NCBI GenBank assembly: GCA_030583705.1
Contig: CP129471.1
Span: 424,506 to 488,505 of the forward strand
DNA: 64,000 bases
Direction: 5' to 3'
DNA from: Patescibacteria group bacterium
GTDB lineage: Bacteria > Patescibacteriota > Patescibacteriia > Patescibacteriales > Patescibacteriaceae
Each line of letters starts with the position of its first letter. The first letter of the stretch is position 1. The notes below the pieces were generated by a model that saw nothing but the letters and a program-made list of their open reading frames with translations, was not told the DNA's origin and ran no database searches. Below, piece by piece: positions 9,205 through 15,874 of the stretch. The position numbers were made by a program, and so were the translations under genes.

Positions 9205-10149
9205 ATGAAACAAAGACAAAAAACTACAATCTTAATCTTCGGGCCTTTCTTCTTAGTGATCCTTATTTTGTTTTTCTATTTTTGGGATAATTTAAAAAAC
9301 ACCGAAGATAGAAAAGGTATAAAAGATACAAGAGAAGATAATTACAATAGCCAAGAAGAGGCTAATAGAGAAAGCGAATTTAATGAGAATGAAAATACTG
9401 AAGGAGATAGAGAAGAAGATAAAAATGAATCTGAGAGTAAAGAAAGCGGTGATAACAAGAAAGAAGGAGGAGAAATGGAAAATGAAAGAGATATTAATAA
9501 AGAAGAGAATAAACAAGACAACTTAAAAGAAGGGTCCACCCCACCTTTAAAAGATTTGCCCCAAATAGCTCAGATAGATCATTTAGTGCCCTTTACACCC
9601 CAAGCTCCTTTAGGAGAGTGGAGTGACCCAAGACAACAAGATGGTTGCGAAGAAGCTTCAGCTTTAATGGCTATGGCTTGGGTTAGGGGAGAGAGCCTTA
9701 CTTTATCTCAAGCTAAGGATAAAATAATAAAAATAGCGGACTACCAACAAACTAAATACGGAGAACATAGAGATGTTAGTTTAAATGATATACTGGAAAG
9801 AATTTTTAAAGATTATTTTTCTTATAATAAAGTAAGTTTAAAAAATATTACAGGTAAAGAGGGGATTATTGAAGAATTAGCTAAAGAAAAAGTCGTTCTT
9901 GTACCCTTAAATGGACAAAAATTAGGTAATCCCTATTTCTCACCTCCTGGGCCCCTTCGACATATGTTAGTAATTAGAGGTTATGATAAAAACACCGATG
10001 AGTTTATCACTAACGATCCTGGTACAAGAAGAGGAGAAGGTTATAGGTATAAGACTGCGGTTATTATGGAAGCTATAACTGTTTACCCAACGGGCTATAA
10101 AGAGCCAATTGTTGACTTTAGTAAAAAGATTTTAGCTGTGGAAAAGTAA
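9205..10149 (+). CDS. Membrane-anchored C39-like cysteine peptidase
   Basis: 314 residues. A single TM helix at about 9-27 is followed by a very hydrophilic Glu/Asn/Lys linker (about 30-112) and then a papain-like domain outside the cell. The proposed catalytic residues are Cys148 in QQDGCEEASALM, His253 in LRHMLVIRGYD and the Asp of FITNDPGTRRGEGY, the layout of the peptidase C39-like family 2. The linker is encoded by GAA/AAT/AAA-rich DNA that also opens long spurious frames on the other strand. The substrate is unknown; peptide or precursor processing at the surface would be the family expectation. Confidence 0.83.
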   Translation: MKQRQKTTILIFGPFFLVILILFFYFWDNLKNTEDRKGIKDTREDNYNSQEEANRESEFNENENTEGDREEDKNESESKESGDNKKEGGEMENERDINKEENKQDNLKEGSTPPLKDLPQIAQIDHLVPFTPQAPLGEWSDPRQQDGCEEASALMAMAWVRGESLTLSQAKDKIIKIADYQQTKYGEHRDVSLNDILERIFKDYFSYNKVSLKNITGKEGIIEELAKEKVVLVPLNGQKLGNPYFSPPGPLRHMLVIRGYDKNTDEFITNDPGTRRGEGYRYKTAVIMEAITVYPTGYKEPIVDFSKKILAVEK

Positions 10150-10180
10150 TTGAGAAGAGAAAAATTTTTAAGAAAAATAA

Positions 10181-10218
10181 AAAACCGTTAGTTAATAATT
10201 TTTAAAACTAACGGTTTT
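10181..10218 (+). terminator. Bidirectional intrinsic terminator between convergent genes
   Basis: Perfect 13-bp arms AAAACCGTTAGTT (10181-10193) and AACTAACGGTTTT (10206-10218) with a 12-nt loop, flanked by A and T tracts on both sides. It lies between the C39-like gene and the small gene that ends at 10247 on the other strand and can serve both. Confidence 0.85.
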
Positions 10219-10246
10219 TTAAAAAGTCTTTTACGCTTATTAATCA

Positions 10247-10498
10247 CTACTTCGTCTTTTTAGTGGACTTACTTTTCTTAGTTTTCTTAGATTTACCAGT
10301 TATTTCTTCAGTAGCTCCCACTGCTAAATCACTTACTTCTTCTTTTAATTCTTGCAATAAAGAGCTTATTTTACCCATTTTTTTACGTAAAGTGGGCTGA
10401 GCTTCTTTAAGATGAGGCATGGCTTTACTAACAACCACTCCAATAACAGATAAAACGCCCATTAACTTAATAACATTACCTAGTTTATTCTTTGACAT
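10247..10498 (-). CDS. Small membrane-associated protein of unknown function
   Basis: 83 residues. One hydrophobic helix at about 9-28 (VIKLMGVLSVIGVVVSKAMP), an amphipathic helical middle with LQELKEEVSDLA, and a Lys/Ser/Thr tail ending KKTKKSKSTKKTK. The layout recalls YtxH-like small proteins but no family motif is certain. It is divergent from the DUF305 gene and shares with it a symmetric promoter at 10567-10587; the UTR would be about 75 nt. Confidence 0.7.
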   Translation of the reverse strand: MSKNKLGNVIKLMGVLSVIGVVVSKAMPHLKEAQPTLRKKMGKISSLLQELKEEVSDLAVGATEEITGKSKKTKKSKSTKKTK

Positions 10499-10545
10499 AT
10501 TTTTACGCGTTAATAATAAATTATAACATAAGTGATACCACTCTC

Positions 10546-10575
10546 TTGCCCCTTAAGGCAAAAATATGCTATAAT
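10546..10575 (+). promoter_or_regulatory. Promoter for the DUF305 gene; + half of a symmetric bidirectional promoter
   Basis: TTGCCC (10546-10551), 18-bp spacer, TATAAT (10570-10575) with extended -10 TGc (10567-10569). The -10 is one arm of the perfect inverted repeat 10567-10587 (10-bp arms, 1-nt centre). Confidence 0.72.
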
Positions 10576-10578
10576 TCA

Positions 10579-10607
10579 ATTATAGCATTAATTATTAAAT
10601 AAGTAAA
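10579..10607 (-). promoter_or_regulatory. Minus-strand half of the symmetric bidirectional promoter
   Basis: Read on the - strand: TTTACT (10607-10602), 17-bp spacer, TATAAT (10584-10579), with extended -10 TGc (10587-10585). It would drive the 83-residue gene at 10247-10498. Its -10 overlaps the opposing -10 within one palindrome. Confidence 0.62.
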
Positions 10608-10610
10608 AAT

Positions 10611-11177
10611 ATGCCTCCAAAGAAAACTGTTCGCCGTAAAAAAACGGTTGAACCAAAAATTGAAACAAAAAAAGATAATCTAAGACCAGAAAGCTCAGAT
10701 CGTCTTTTGTCCACTTTATCCAATTGTCATAAAGACTCCTGCGCTCTTTGCGTGATCTTACGAGGAGCTATGATTGTCTTTTTGTCTTTATTTATCTACT
10801 GGCTTGGGTTAGTCTACGGAGTTATTACCGCCCAAAATAGTCAAACAGTTAAAGATCTGTATATCTTAACTCCCGAAATGCATAAAGTAGTTACCGATAA
10901 GCAGAATAAAAAGATGAGCCAAGGCATGTCCGAATCATCTATGGAACAAATGATAGGAGATATGATGACTGAATTAGAAAATAAACAAGGCACCGAGTTT
11001 GATCAAGAGTTTATGATCCAAATGACCATTCATCACGAAGGAGCTGTTAAAATGGCTCAAATGGCTCTTGATAGATCTTCTGATCCCCAGGTTAGGGAAC
11101 TGGCTTTAAGGATTATTGAGTCACAAAGTTCTGAGATTCTTGAAATGCGTTCTTGGCAACCTCAGATCTTAGAATAA
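10611..11177 (+). CDS. DUF305-domain membrane protein
   Basis: 188 residues. A basic N-terminal segment, then a cysteine cluster (NCHKDSCALC near 43-52), a TM helix at about 56-75, and an extracytoplasmic DUF305 domain near 118-188. The family hallmark is the TIHHEGAVKMAQMAL stretch near 142-156, with histidines that in related proteins are thought to bind metal. Methionine is frequent in the outer domain (GMSESSMEQMIGDMM), which fits copper-related DUF305 proteins, but metal binding here is inferred only. The four-residue-spaced cysteines just before the membrane are unusual. Confidence 0.82.
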   Translation: MPPKKTVRRKKTVEPKIETKKDNLRPESSDRLLSTLSNCHKDSCALCVILRGAMIVFLSLFIYWLGLVYGVITAQNSQTVKDLYILTPEMHKVVTDKQNKKMSQGMSESSMEQMIGDMMTELENKQGTEFDQEFMIQMTIHHEGAVKMAQMALDRSSDPQVRELALRIIESQSSEILEMRSWQPQILE

Positions 11178-11227
11178 TAATTAAAGATTTAAGACTTTGC
11201 TTTATTAATTTTAATAATTAAACCGAT

Positions 11228-11644
11228 ATGGATATAGTAAATATTTTCAGTCAATTAAATTATGGTTTGGTTATAATTGCCGCCTTGATTCATTATGGTT
11301 TGGGTTGGCTCTGGTATTCAGATAAAATGTTTGCCAAAGAATGGATCCAAGATAACGGTTTTAGTGGGCATGAATTAAAGAATATGGGGGATCATAAAAC
11401 AATGCTCATGGGCTTTGTGGCTCAATTTGTTTTAGTAGCATCCTTAGCTGCCCTTATAGGACCAGCATCAACCCTTAAAGCAGGTGTTAATACAGCACTG
11501 TTTGTTTCAATAGGTATTATTGCCGCCACAGCGTTAATGAACCATGTCTATAGTCTAAAACCCTGGAGACTCTACTTAATTAATACCGGTTTTAGTGTAG
11601 CCGCATTGGTTATAGCTGGTGCAATAATCGGAATGTGGGGATAG
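11228..11644 (+). CDS. DUF1761 family membrane protein
   Basis: 138 residues with four TM segments, at about 14-32, 60-78, 88-106 and 116-136. The family pattern is visible in ALIHYGLGWLWYSDKMFAKE near 19-38 and in the C-terminal INTGFSVAALVIAGAIIGMW. Function of the family is not known. It starts 50 bp after the DUF305 gene and is followed by a clear terminator, so the two may form a short operon. Confidence 0.8.
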   Translation: MDIVNIFSQLNYGLVIIAALIHYGLGWLWYSDKMFAKEWIQDNGFSGHELKNMGDHKTMLMGFVAQFVLVASLAALIGPASTLKAGVNTALFVSIGIIAATALMNHVYSLKPWRLYLINTGFSVAALVIAGAIIGMWG

Positions 11645-11670
11645 GGGATACATATATAACAATATAAGAA

Positions 11671-11694
11671 AACACCTCCTATGAGGTGTTTTTT
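11671..11694 (+). terminator. Intrinsic terminator after the DUF1761 gene
   Basis: AACACCTC (11671-11678), loop CTAT, GAGGTGTT (11683-11690) followed by a run of T to 11694, 27 bp after the stop codon. Confidence 0.85.
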
Positions 11695-11936
11695 GCCATA
11701 AAAAAGTATAATATAAAGATAAAGACTTACTGCATTCTTAATTAAGTGCTTATATATAAATTACGCAACTTAAAAAAATTTATATTTATATTTCTAATAA
11801 CCATCTTTCTTTTTTAATTTAATTATTTTAACCGGGGGATAATAGATAATATCTATTATATTTAAAAGCTTTAGCTATATATAACAATATACTATACGTC
11901 GCACAATATAACTTATACGACATGATATGGTATCAA
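11695..11936. other. Non-coding AT-rich gap between two convergent terminators
   Basis: About 240 bp with no ORF of note. It holds a 9-bp inverted repeat (ATAATAGAT at 11839-11847 and ATCTATTAT at 11851-11859), a lone G5 run at 11834-11838 and a longer-range TTAAGTGC/GCAACTTAA stem around 11740-11775. I see no convincing promoter with both boxes, so nothing here can be called a gene. Confidence 0.5.
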
Positions 11937-11965
11937 AAAGGGCCTTACAATACATAAGACCCTTT
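11937..11965 (-). terminator. Intrinsic terminator of the 197-residue orphan gene
   Basis: Imperfect hairpin AAAGGGcCTTA / TAAGaCCCTTT with one internal mismatch and a 7-nt loop. On the - strand it is followed by TTTTT (complement of 11932-11936 and neighbours). It starts 18 bp after the stop codon at 11983. Confidence 0.65.
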
Positions 11966-11982
11966 AAATAATTTGATAATTC

Positions 11983-12576
11983 TTAAGAGCTACCAAAAAC
12001 ACGTTCCACCTCTGCCTTTAAATGTTTATTAGCTGACTCAAAGTACAAAGGCATAGTTTCTAAATTAAAAAATTCATAAATACCTTTTTCCCTTAAGATT
12101 CTTATTAAGTTTTCCTCAAGGACGGAAATAGAAAAATTGCCAAGATTAAGATTGTTGTCTTCATCTTCATCCTTTCCTTTATAGTAGTAATCATAAATAG
12201 CCCAAAGTATGGCGACTGACCAAGGCTTTGGTATATCGCAATTGGGATAGTTAAGTATAAAGTCATTCATTAGCCTCTCCCCTGTTTGAAAGATTAATGA
12301 TTTGTCACTTCTTTCATATTGATTGGCGACTATGAATTTCTTAATACCTAACTTAGGTTCGTTATAAAGAATCTCAATAGACCTGTTATGACTCTTCTGA
12401 AAGCCAAGGATGCTATAGACATTATCAGGTCTCATTTTCTTCTTCTTTATTTTCTTAATGTCAAAATTTAAATCCAACTCTAATGAGATACCTCTTATTT
12501 TTGAGGTAATTCTTTCAATCCACTCTTTGTCCTTACAGGACTCAGAATGGCATATTATTTTTAATTTTTTTCCCAT
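11983..12576 (-). CDS. Hypothetical protein, orphan
   Basis: 197 residues, no signal peptide or TM segment. The N-terminus reads MGKKLKIICHSESCKDKEW with two cysteines, followed by a basic KKIKKKKM stretch near 41-48. An acidic patch KGKDEDEDNN lies near 133-142. The middle is helical and aromatic (WSVAILWAIYDYYYKG). I recognise no family. It has its own promoter (TTGACA, 17 bp, TAAAGT) and terminator, so it is a single-gene unit divergent from the glycosyltransferase gene at 12721. Confidence 0.75.
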   Translation of the reverse strand: MGKKLKIICHSESCKDKEWIERITSKIRGISLELDLNFDIKKIKKKKMRPDNVYSILGFQKSHNRSIEILYNEPKLGIKKFIVANQYERSDKSLIFQTGERLMNDFILNYPNCDIPKPWSVAILWAIYDYYYKGKDEDEDNNLNLGNFSISVLEENLIRILREKGIYEFFNLETMPLYFESANKHLKAEVERVFGSS

Positions 12577-12604
12577 GGTTTATTAAATTTTTAAAGTTAA
12601 TCAC

Positions 12605-12633
12605 ACTTTAAAACAATTATGTTTTTTTGTCAA
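12605..12633 (-). promoter_or_regulatory. Promoter of the 197-residue orphan gene
   Basis: On the - strand: TTGACA (12633-12628), 17-bp spacer, TAAAGT (12610-12605), about 29 bp before the start codon. The same -10 variant TAAAGT appears in the promoter of rpsL. Confidence 0.7.
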
Positions 12634-12643
12634 ATTAGCTATA

Positions 12644-12672
12644 TTACAATATTTTTTAATAAAGTATATAAT
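12644..12672 (+). promoter_or_regulatory. Promoter of the glycosyltransferase gene at 12721
   Basis: TTACAA (12644-12649), 17-bp spacer, TATAAT (12667-12672). It stands back to back with the promoter of the orphan gene on the other strand. Confidence 0.55.
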
Positions 12673-12720
12673 AATATAAGGTATTTATTTAACAAATTTT
12701 AACTTAATTTCTATCTATCT

Positions 12721-13452
12721 ATGAAAAAAGCTATTTTTACCTTAGTGCAAAATGAAAAATTTTTCTTGCCTATTTGGCTTAAATATTACAGTCGCTACTT
12801 TGCTCCAGAGGATATCTATATTTTAGATCATAATACTTCGGATGGCAGTACAGACAACCTTAAAGCCAAAGTAATTAAATTAGACTACCCCGGCTTTTTT
12901 GATCATCTTTGGATGAATCAGACAGTTAAAGATTTCCAAAAAAAACTTTTAAATGATTATGATGTTGTTGTTTTTGTTGAGGCTGATGAAATTCTAGCCT
13001 CTGTTAAAGAGCCTGACTTTGCGAAAGCCATAGATGAAGAAATAAAAGATAAAGACTATCTACCAGCCAGGGGTTTTGAGATTATAGACAAAGAAAGGTC
13101 TCCCCTACTACCCGGTAAAATCATTGCTCAAAAACATTTCGGTATTTGGGAAAAATTATATAATAAAAATTTAATCAGCAAAGTAGCTCTTGATTGGGGC
13201 ATGGGGTTTCATGCGCTTGATACAACAGAGGCGGAAAATTCAAACTTCGTTTTAATACATCTTCACAGAGTTGATTATCAAGAATATATAAAAAGAAAAC
13301 TCAATTTTGCCAAAAAAGAAAAGACCAAAGAACATCGTTGGTGGGGTTGGCAAAACAAATTAGAGAAAGAAAAAGATATAATAAAATATTTTAAAAAAGA
13401 TGACAAAAACTTAATAAAGATTCCCCAGGAAATAAGAAGAATAGATTTGTAA
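12721..13452 (+). CDS. Glycosyltransferase family 2-like protein
   Basis: 243 residues. It begins with the Rossmann-like MKKAIFTLVQNEKFFLPIWL, typical of GT2 relatives that open with a TLVQNE or LVRNE strand. ILDHNTSDGSTDN at about 39-51 is the nucleotide-binding loop and VVVFVEADEIL near 79-89 the DxD-like metal site (EADE). The C-terminal third has HLHRVDYQEYIKRKLNF and is rich in Lys and Trp. The acceptor is unknown. No membrane segment is visible, so it acts in the cytoplasm or at the inner membrane face. Confidence 0.83.
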   Translation: MKKAIFTLVQNEKFFLPIWLKYYSRYFAPEDIYILDHNTSDGSTDNLKAKVIKLDYPGFFDHLWMNQTVKDFQKKLLNDYDVVVFVEADEILASVKEPDFAKAIDEEIKDKDYLPARGFEIIDKERSPLLPGKIIAQKHFGIWEKLYNKNLISKVALDWGMGFHALDTTEAENSNFVLIHLHRVDYQEYIKRKLNFAKKEKTKEHRWWGWQNKLEKEKDIIKYFKKDDKNLIKIPQEIRRIDL

Positions 13453-13498
13453 GAAAAAATCTCTTTAAATACCTTTAGCCTTATATAACAAAAGACCC

Positions 13499-13527
13499 TT
13501 GACACCTTTTTCATCTTGCGCTATAAT
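13499..13527 (+). promoter_or_regulatory. Perfect consensus promoter of the acidic micro-gene
   Basis: TTGACA (13499-13504), 17-bp spacer, TATAAT (13522-13527). Transcription would start near 13534 and give an RNA of about 200 nt ending at the hairpin 13710-13735. Confidence 0.85.
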
Positions 13528-13577
13528 TTAACCATATTAAGCTTGCTTAATATCGCTAATTCATAAAGAATAACATT

Positions 13578-13700
13578 ATGTTCATGGAAGAAATGAATGA
13601 CGACATGAACACCGATGAAATGGGTGAAGAAACCAATGACGACACTGTAAGTGACGACATGGGTGATGAAACCGATGAAGCCGGTGAAGACGTCCTCTAA
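13578..13700 (+). CDS. Very acidic 40-residue protein
   Basis: The frame runs from ATG at 13578 to TAA at 13698-13700 and encodes 40 residues. 18 of the 40 are Asp or Glu, and there is no Lys, Arg or His at all. It has an internal repeat: DDM..MGEETNDD is echoed by DDMGDETDEAGED, also visible at DNA level (TGACGACATG twice, ATGGGTGA twice). Asp is mostly GAC (7 of 10), unlike the GAT-rich neighbours, which may reflect high expression or another origin. It sits in a complete unit with a perfect promoter and an 11-bp terminator hairpin. No Shine-Dalgarno is visible; starts at 13584 or 13593 are possible. The transcript could also be a structured RNA. Function unknown. Confidence 0.65.
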   Translation: MFMEEMNDDMNTDEMGEETNDDTVSDDMGDETDEAGEDVL

Positions 13701-13709
13701 GCAAACTTC

Positions 13710-13735
13710 AAAAGAGCTCCTTACGGAGCTCTTTT
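13710..13735 (+). terminator. Intrinsic terminator of the acidic micro-gene
   Basis: Perfect 11-bp arms AAAAGAGCTCC (13710-13720) and GGAGCTCTTTT (13725-13735) around loop TTAC, followed by GTTTTTG. It starts 10 nt after the stop codon. Confidence 0.9.
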
Positions 13736-13864
13736 GTTTTTGTTATTTTTTGGTTTGATTATATTATTTCTTATTTTAGTCAGAAGATGAAAATCAGCTA
13801 GTTTTATAGATAATATAAAGTAAATAATATAATATTAAAAAGAAGAAATTATAAAAATTTCAAA

Positions 13865-14713
13865 TTAGTTACCCGTATTTTCTTTCAAACAACTATTATA
13901 CCGTCTGGCTGAAGCGTTATATCTATCCATAATCTCCTTAGTTTGTTTAACATATTGATTAAACAAATCAGCAGTAGCGTTATATTCCTTAACTCTAGTA
14001 TTATATGGCTCTCCATACTTAGGTTCTGTTTCCTCAAGAGCACGCTTTTTCTCTTGTAATTCAACTTCTAGTCTTTCCATCTCCTTTTTATTTCTTTCAA
14101 TCAATAACTCATCGTTTTTATCCGGTCCGGGACAGACAGAAGAAGGTAAGCCAAATTCTTGGACAATTAACCAGGTTTTTTTATCCTCAAAATTGCCTTC
14201 CCCAAAAGCTATACCAATTTCCGAATAAAAAGGGTTCATAATATTCGCTCGGTGACCTGGATTATTCATCCAACCATCTACTAGCTCTTGATCGTTTTTA
14301 AAATTACCTAAAGCTAAGTTTTCTCCCACCGACAAGAAATCATAATCAACTTTTTTAGCCAAATCTCCAGGGCCATCCCCCTTTAAGGAAATATGTTCAA
14401 AGTACTGATACTCAAACATATCCTCTACTTTCAACTTAGCCGCCTCATTAAGTTTTGGCGAAAGAGTTAAAGGCGAGAGTCCTTCTTTTGCTCTATGTTT
14501 ATTAGATTCAGCCATAATCCCCTCTACTGTAAAGTAAGAATTAACAATTTCTTGCCGGTCAAGACGCAAGGGTTCAAGCATCTGACCCACTGAACTGCTA
14601 CTTTCCCCGGAAAAGATGTTTTCCTCAGACCAAGGAGAAGTGCCACTCCCCCACCACCAAAAGAAAACCAGGCCAGCTAAGAATAAAATAACTAATATTA
14701 GCTTTATTTTCAT
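13865..14713 (-). CDS. CAP (SCP/PR1/YkwD) domain protein with C-terminal coiled coil
   Basis: 282 residues. An N-terminal TM or signal segment at about 3-21 (ILVILFLAGLVFFWWW), then a CAP domain at about 65-195: NKHRAKEGLSPLTLSPKLN, the conserved FEHIS, GENLALG, and WMNNPGHRANIMNPFYSEIG. The final ~80 residues form a charged coiled coil (ELLIERNKKEMERLEVEL and on) ending near NTGN. Bacterial YkwD-like proteins are extracellular; proposed roles range from wall binding to hydrolysis and are unsettled. It is divergent from the GerMN gene, with overlapping promoters. Confidence 0.88.
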   Translation of the reverse strand: MKIKLILVILFLAGLVFFWWWGSGTSPWSEENIFSGESSSSVGQMLEPLRLDRQEIVNSYFTVEGIMAESNKHRAKEGLSPLTLSPKLNEAAKLKVEDMFEYQYFEHISLKGDGPGDLAKKVDYDFLSVGENLALGNFKNDQELVDGWMNNPGHRANIMNPFYSEIGIAFGEGNFEDKKTWLIVQEFGLPSSVCPGPDKNDELLIERNKKEMERLEVELQEKKRALEETEPKYGEPYNTRVKEYNATADLFNQYVKQTKEIMDRYNASARRYNSCLKENTGN

Positions 14714-14751
14714 AATATAATCTTTTTATAATAAATTACACTTGATCTTTT

Positions 14752-14781
14752 TTGTATTATACCAAATTAATATGATATAGT
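14752..14781 (+). promoter_or_regulatory. Probable promoter of the Gmad2/GerMN gene
   Basis: TTGTAT (14752-14757), 18-bp spacer, TATAGT (14776-14781) with extended -10 TGa. It interleaves with the opposing promoter of the CAP gene. Confidence 0.5.
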
Positions 14782-14784
14782 AAA
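14756..14784 (-). promoter_or_regulatory. Probable promoter of the CAP-domain gene
   Basis: On the - strand: TTTACT (14784-14779), 17-bp spacer, TATAAT (14761-14756), with extended -10 TGg. Start codon about 43 bp downstream. Confidence 0.6.
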
Positions 14785-14861
14785 AGATAACGAATAGAAG
14801 AATGATCTAATAACCAGTCTTAATGTTAATAATTAATTTTAATTATCCTTAAACTAAAAAT

Positions 14862-15836
14862 ATGCCCCGCCGAAAACTTATTTATATTTATCTCTTAATA
14901 ATTGGCTTAACCTTAGCCGTTATTGTCTATAGGGATAAGCAAGTTGAAAAAGCCAATCTCTTAAATTCGCTTATTAGCAACTTCGAAGAATGTCGGCTAG
15001 CCAATTATCCGGTTAGTGAAGAAGGTGGCCTTAAAAAATGCCTAACACCAGACGGGAGGGTTTTTTTACAAAAAAGCCAAGCCAATGAAGCTAAAAAAGA
15101 ACCAGCTACCTACAAAGATTTTTTAATTGTTGAACAACCTTTGGGTGACAGTGTTATTGATTCTCCGGTTTTTATTTCAGGAAAAGCACGCGGTAATTGG
15201 TTTTTTGAAGCAGTCTTGCCAGTGTACCTAGAAAACCAAGAAGGAGTAACTATAGCGACTGGTTATGTTGAGGCACTGGATGAATGGATGAGCGAAGAAT
15301 TTGTTCCCTTTAGTGGAGAGCTTACTTTTATACACGACAAAACAGAAGATGGCTTTTTAATTTTTGGCAAAAATAACCCTTCTGCCTTAAGCGAGTTTGA
15401 TGATAGCTTTGCACTACCGGTTGTTATTAAACAATCTTCTTCTTTAATTCCCTTAACTGTTTTCTTTATAAACGAGCAAGAAGAAGGCGAAGAGGCTTTC
15501 GAATGTTCTAACGTAAAAGCTGTAAACAAACAAGCAAAGCTTCAAGGTAGTTTAGCAGAAACTTCCCTAAAAACTCTTCTTTTAGGACCTGACACCGCCG
15601 AATTAAACGCCGGCTACAGTTCAATTATTCCAAAAGGGGTTAAACTTAACTATTTAAATATTTTAGAAGACGGCAGAGCTGAAGCAGATTTTTCCGAAGA
15701 GCTAAATACTTTAGCAGGCTCTTGTGCTGTCTTAGCCGCCAGAGCACAAATTGAAAAAACTCTTCTTCAGTTTCCTCATATAACCTCGGTAACAATTTCT
15801 ATTAATGGTGACGTTGAAACCGCCCTACAACCTTAA
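14862..15836 (+). CDS. Gmad2 + GerMN domain protein, membrane-anchored
   Basis: 324 residues. A signal anchor at about 5-20, a short segment with two cysteines (FEECRLANYP, LKKCLTPDGR), then an immunoglobulin-like Gmad2 domain at about 86-190 (FLIVEQPLGDSVIDSPVFIS onwards) and a GerMN domain at about 195-318 (TVFFINE, KTLLLGPDTAELNAGYSSII, and TSVTISINGD at the end). Both domains are known from spore-germination proteins of Bacillus but are common in non-sporulating bacteria as wall or envelope domains. It leads a run of three export-associated genes up to 17716. Confidence 0.85.
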   Translation: MPRRKLIYIYLLIIGLTLAVIVYRDKQVEKANLLNSLISNFEECRLANYPVSEEGGLKKCLTPDGRVFLQKSQANEAKKEPATYKDFLIVEQPLGDSVIDSPVFISGKARGNWFFEAVLPVYLENQEGVTIATGYVEALDEWMSEEFVPFSGELTFIHDKTEDGFLIFGKNNPSALSEFDDSFALPVVIKQSSSLIPLTVFFINEQEEGEEAFECSNVKAVNKQAKLQGSLAETSLKTLLLGPDTAELNAGYSSIIPKGVKLNYLNILEDGRAEADFSEELNTLAGSCAVLAARAQIEKTLLQFPHITSVTISINGDVETALQP

Positions 15837-15874
15837 TCGCTTAAATATTTTAAAAAGGAAAACGAAATCAATAT

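Noticed and set aside
9292-9539. Two overlapping Ser/Phe-rich frames on the - strand inside the C39-like gene
   Set aside because: They are the shadow of the Glu/Asn/Lys linker coded on the + strand; composition is low complexity and no promoter or start context supports them.
11695-11936. A small RNA gene in the gap between convergent terminators
   Set aside because: Inverted repeats exist, but no promoter with both boxes and no terminator of its own could be found; chance stems are common at this AT content.
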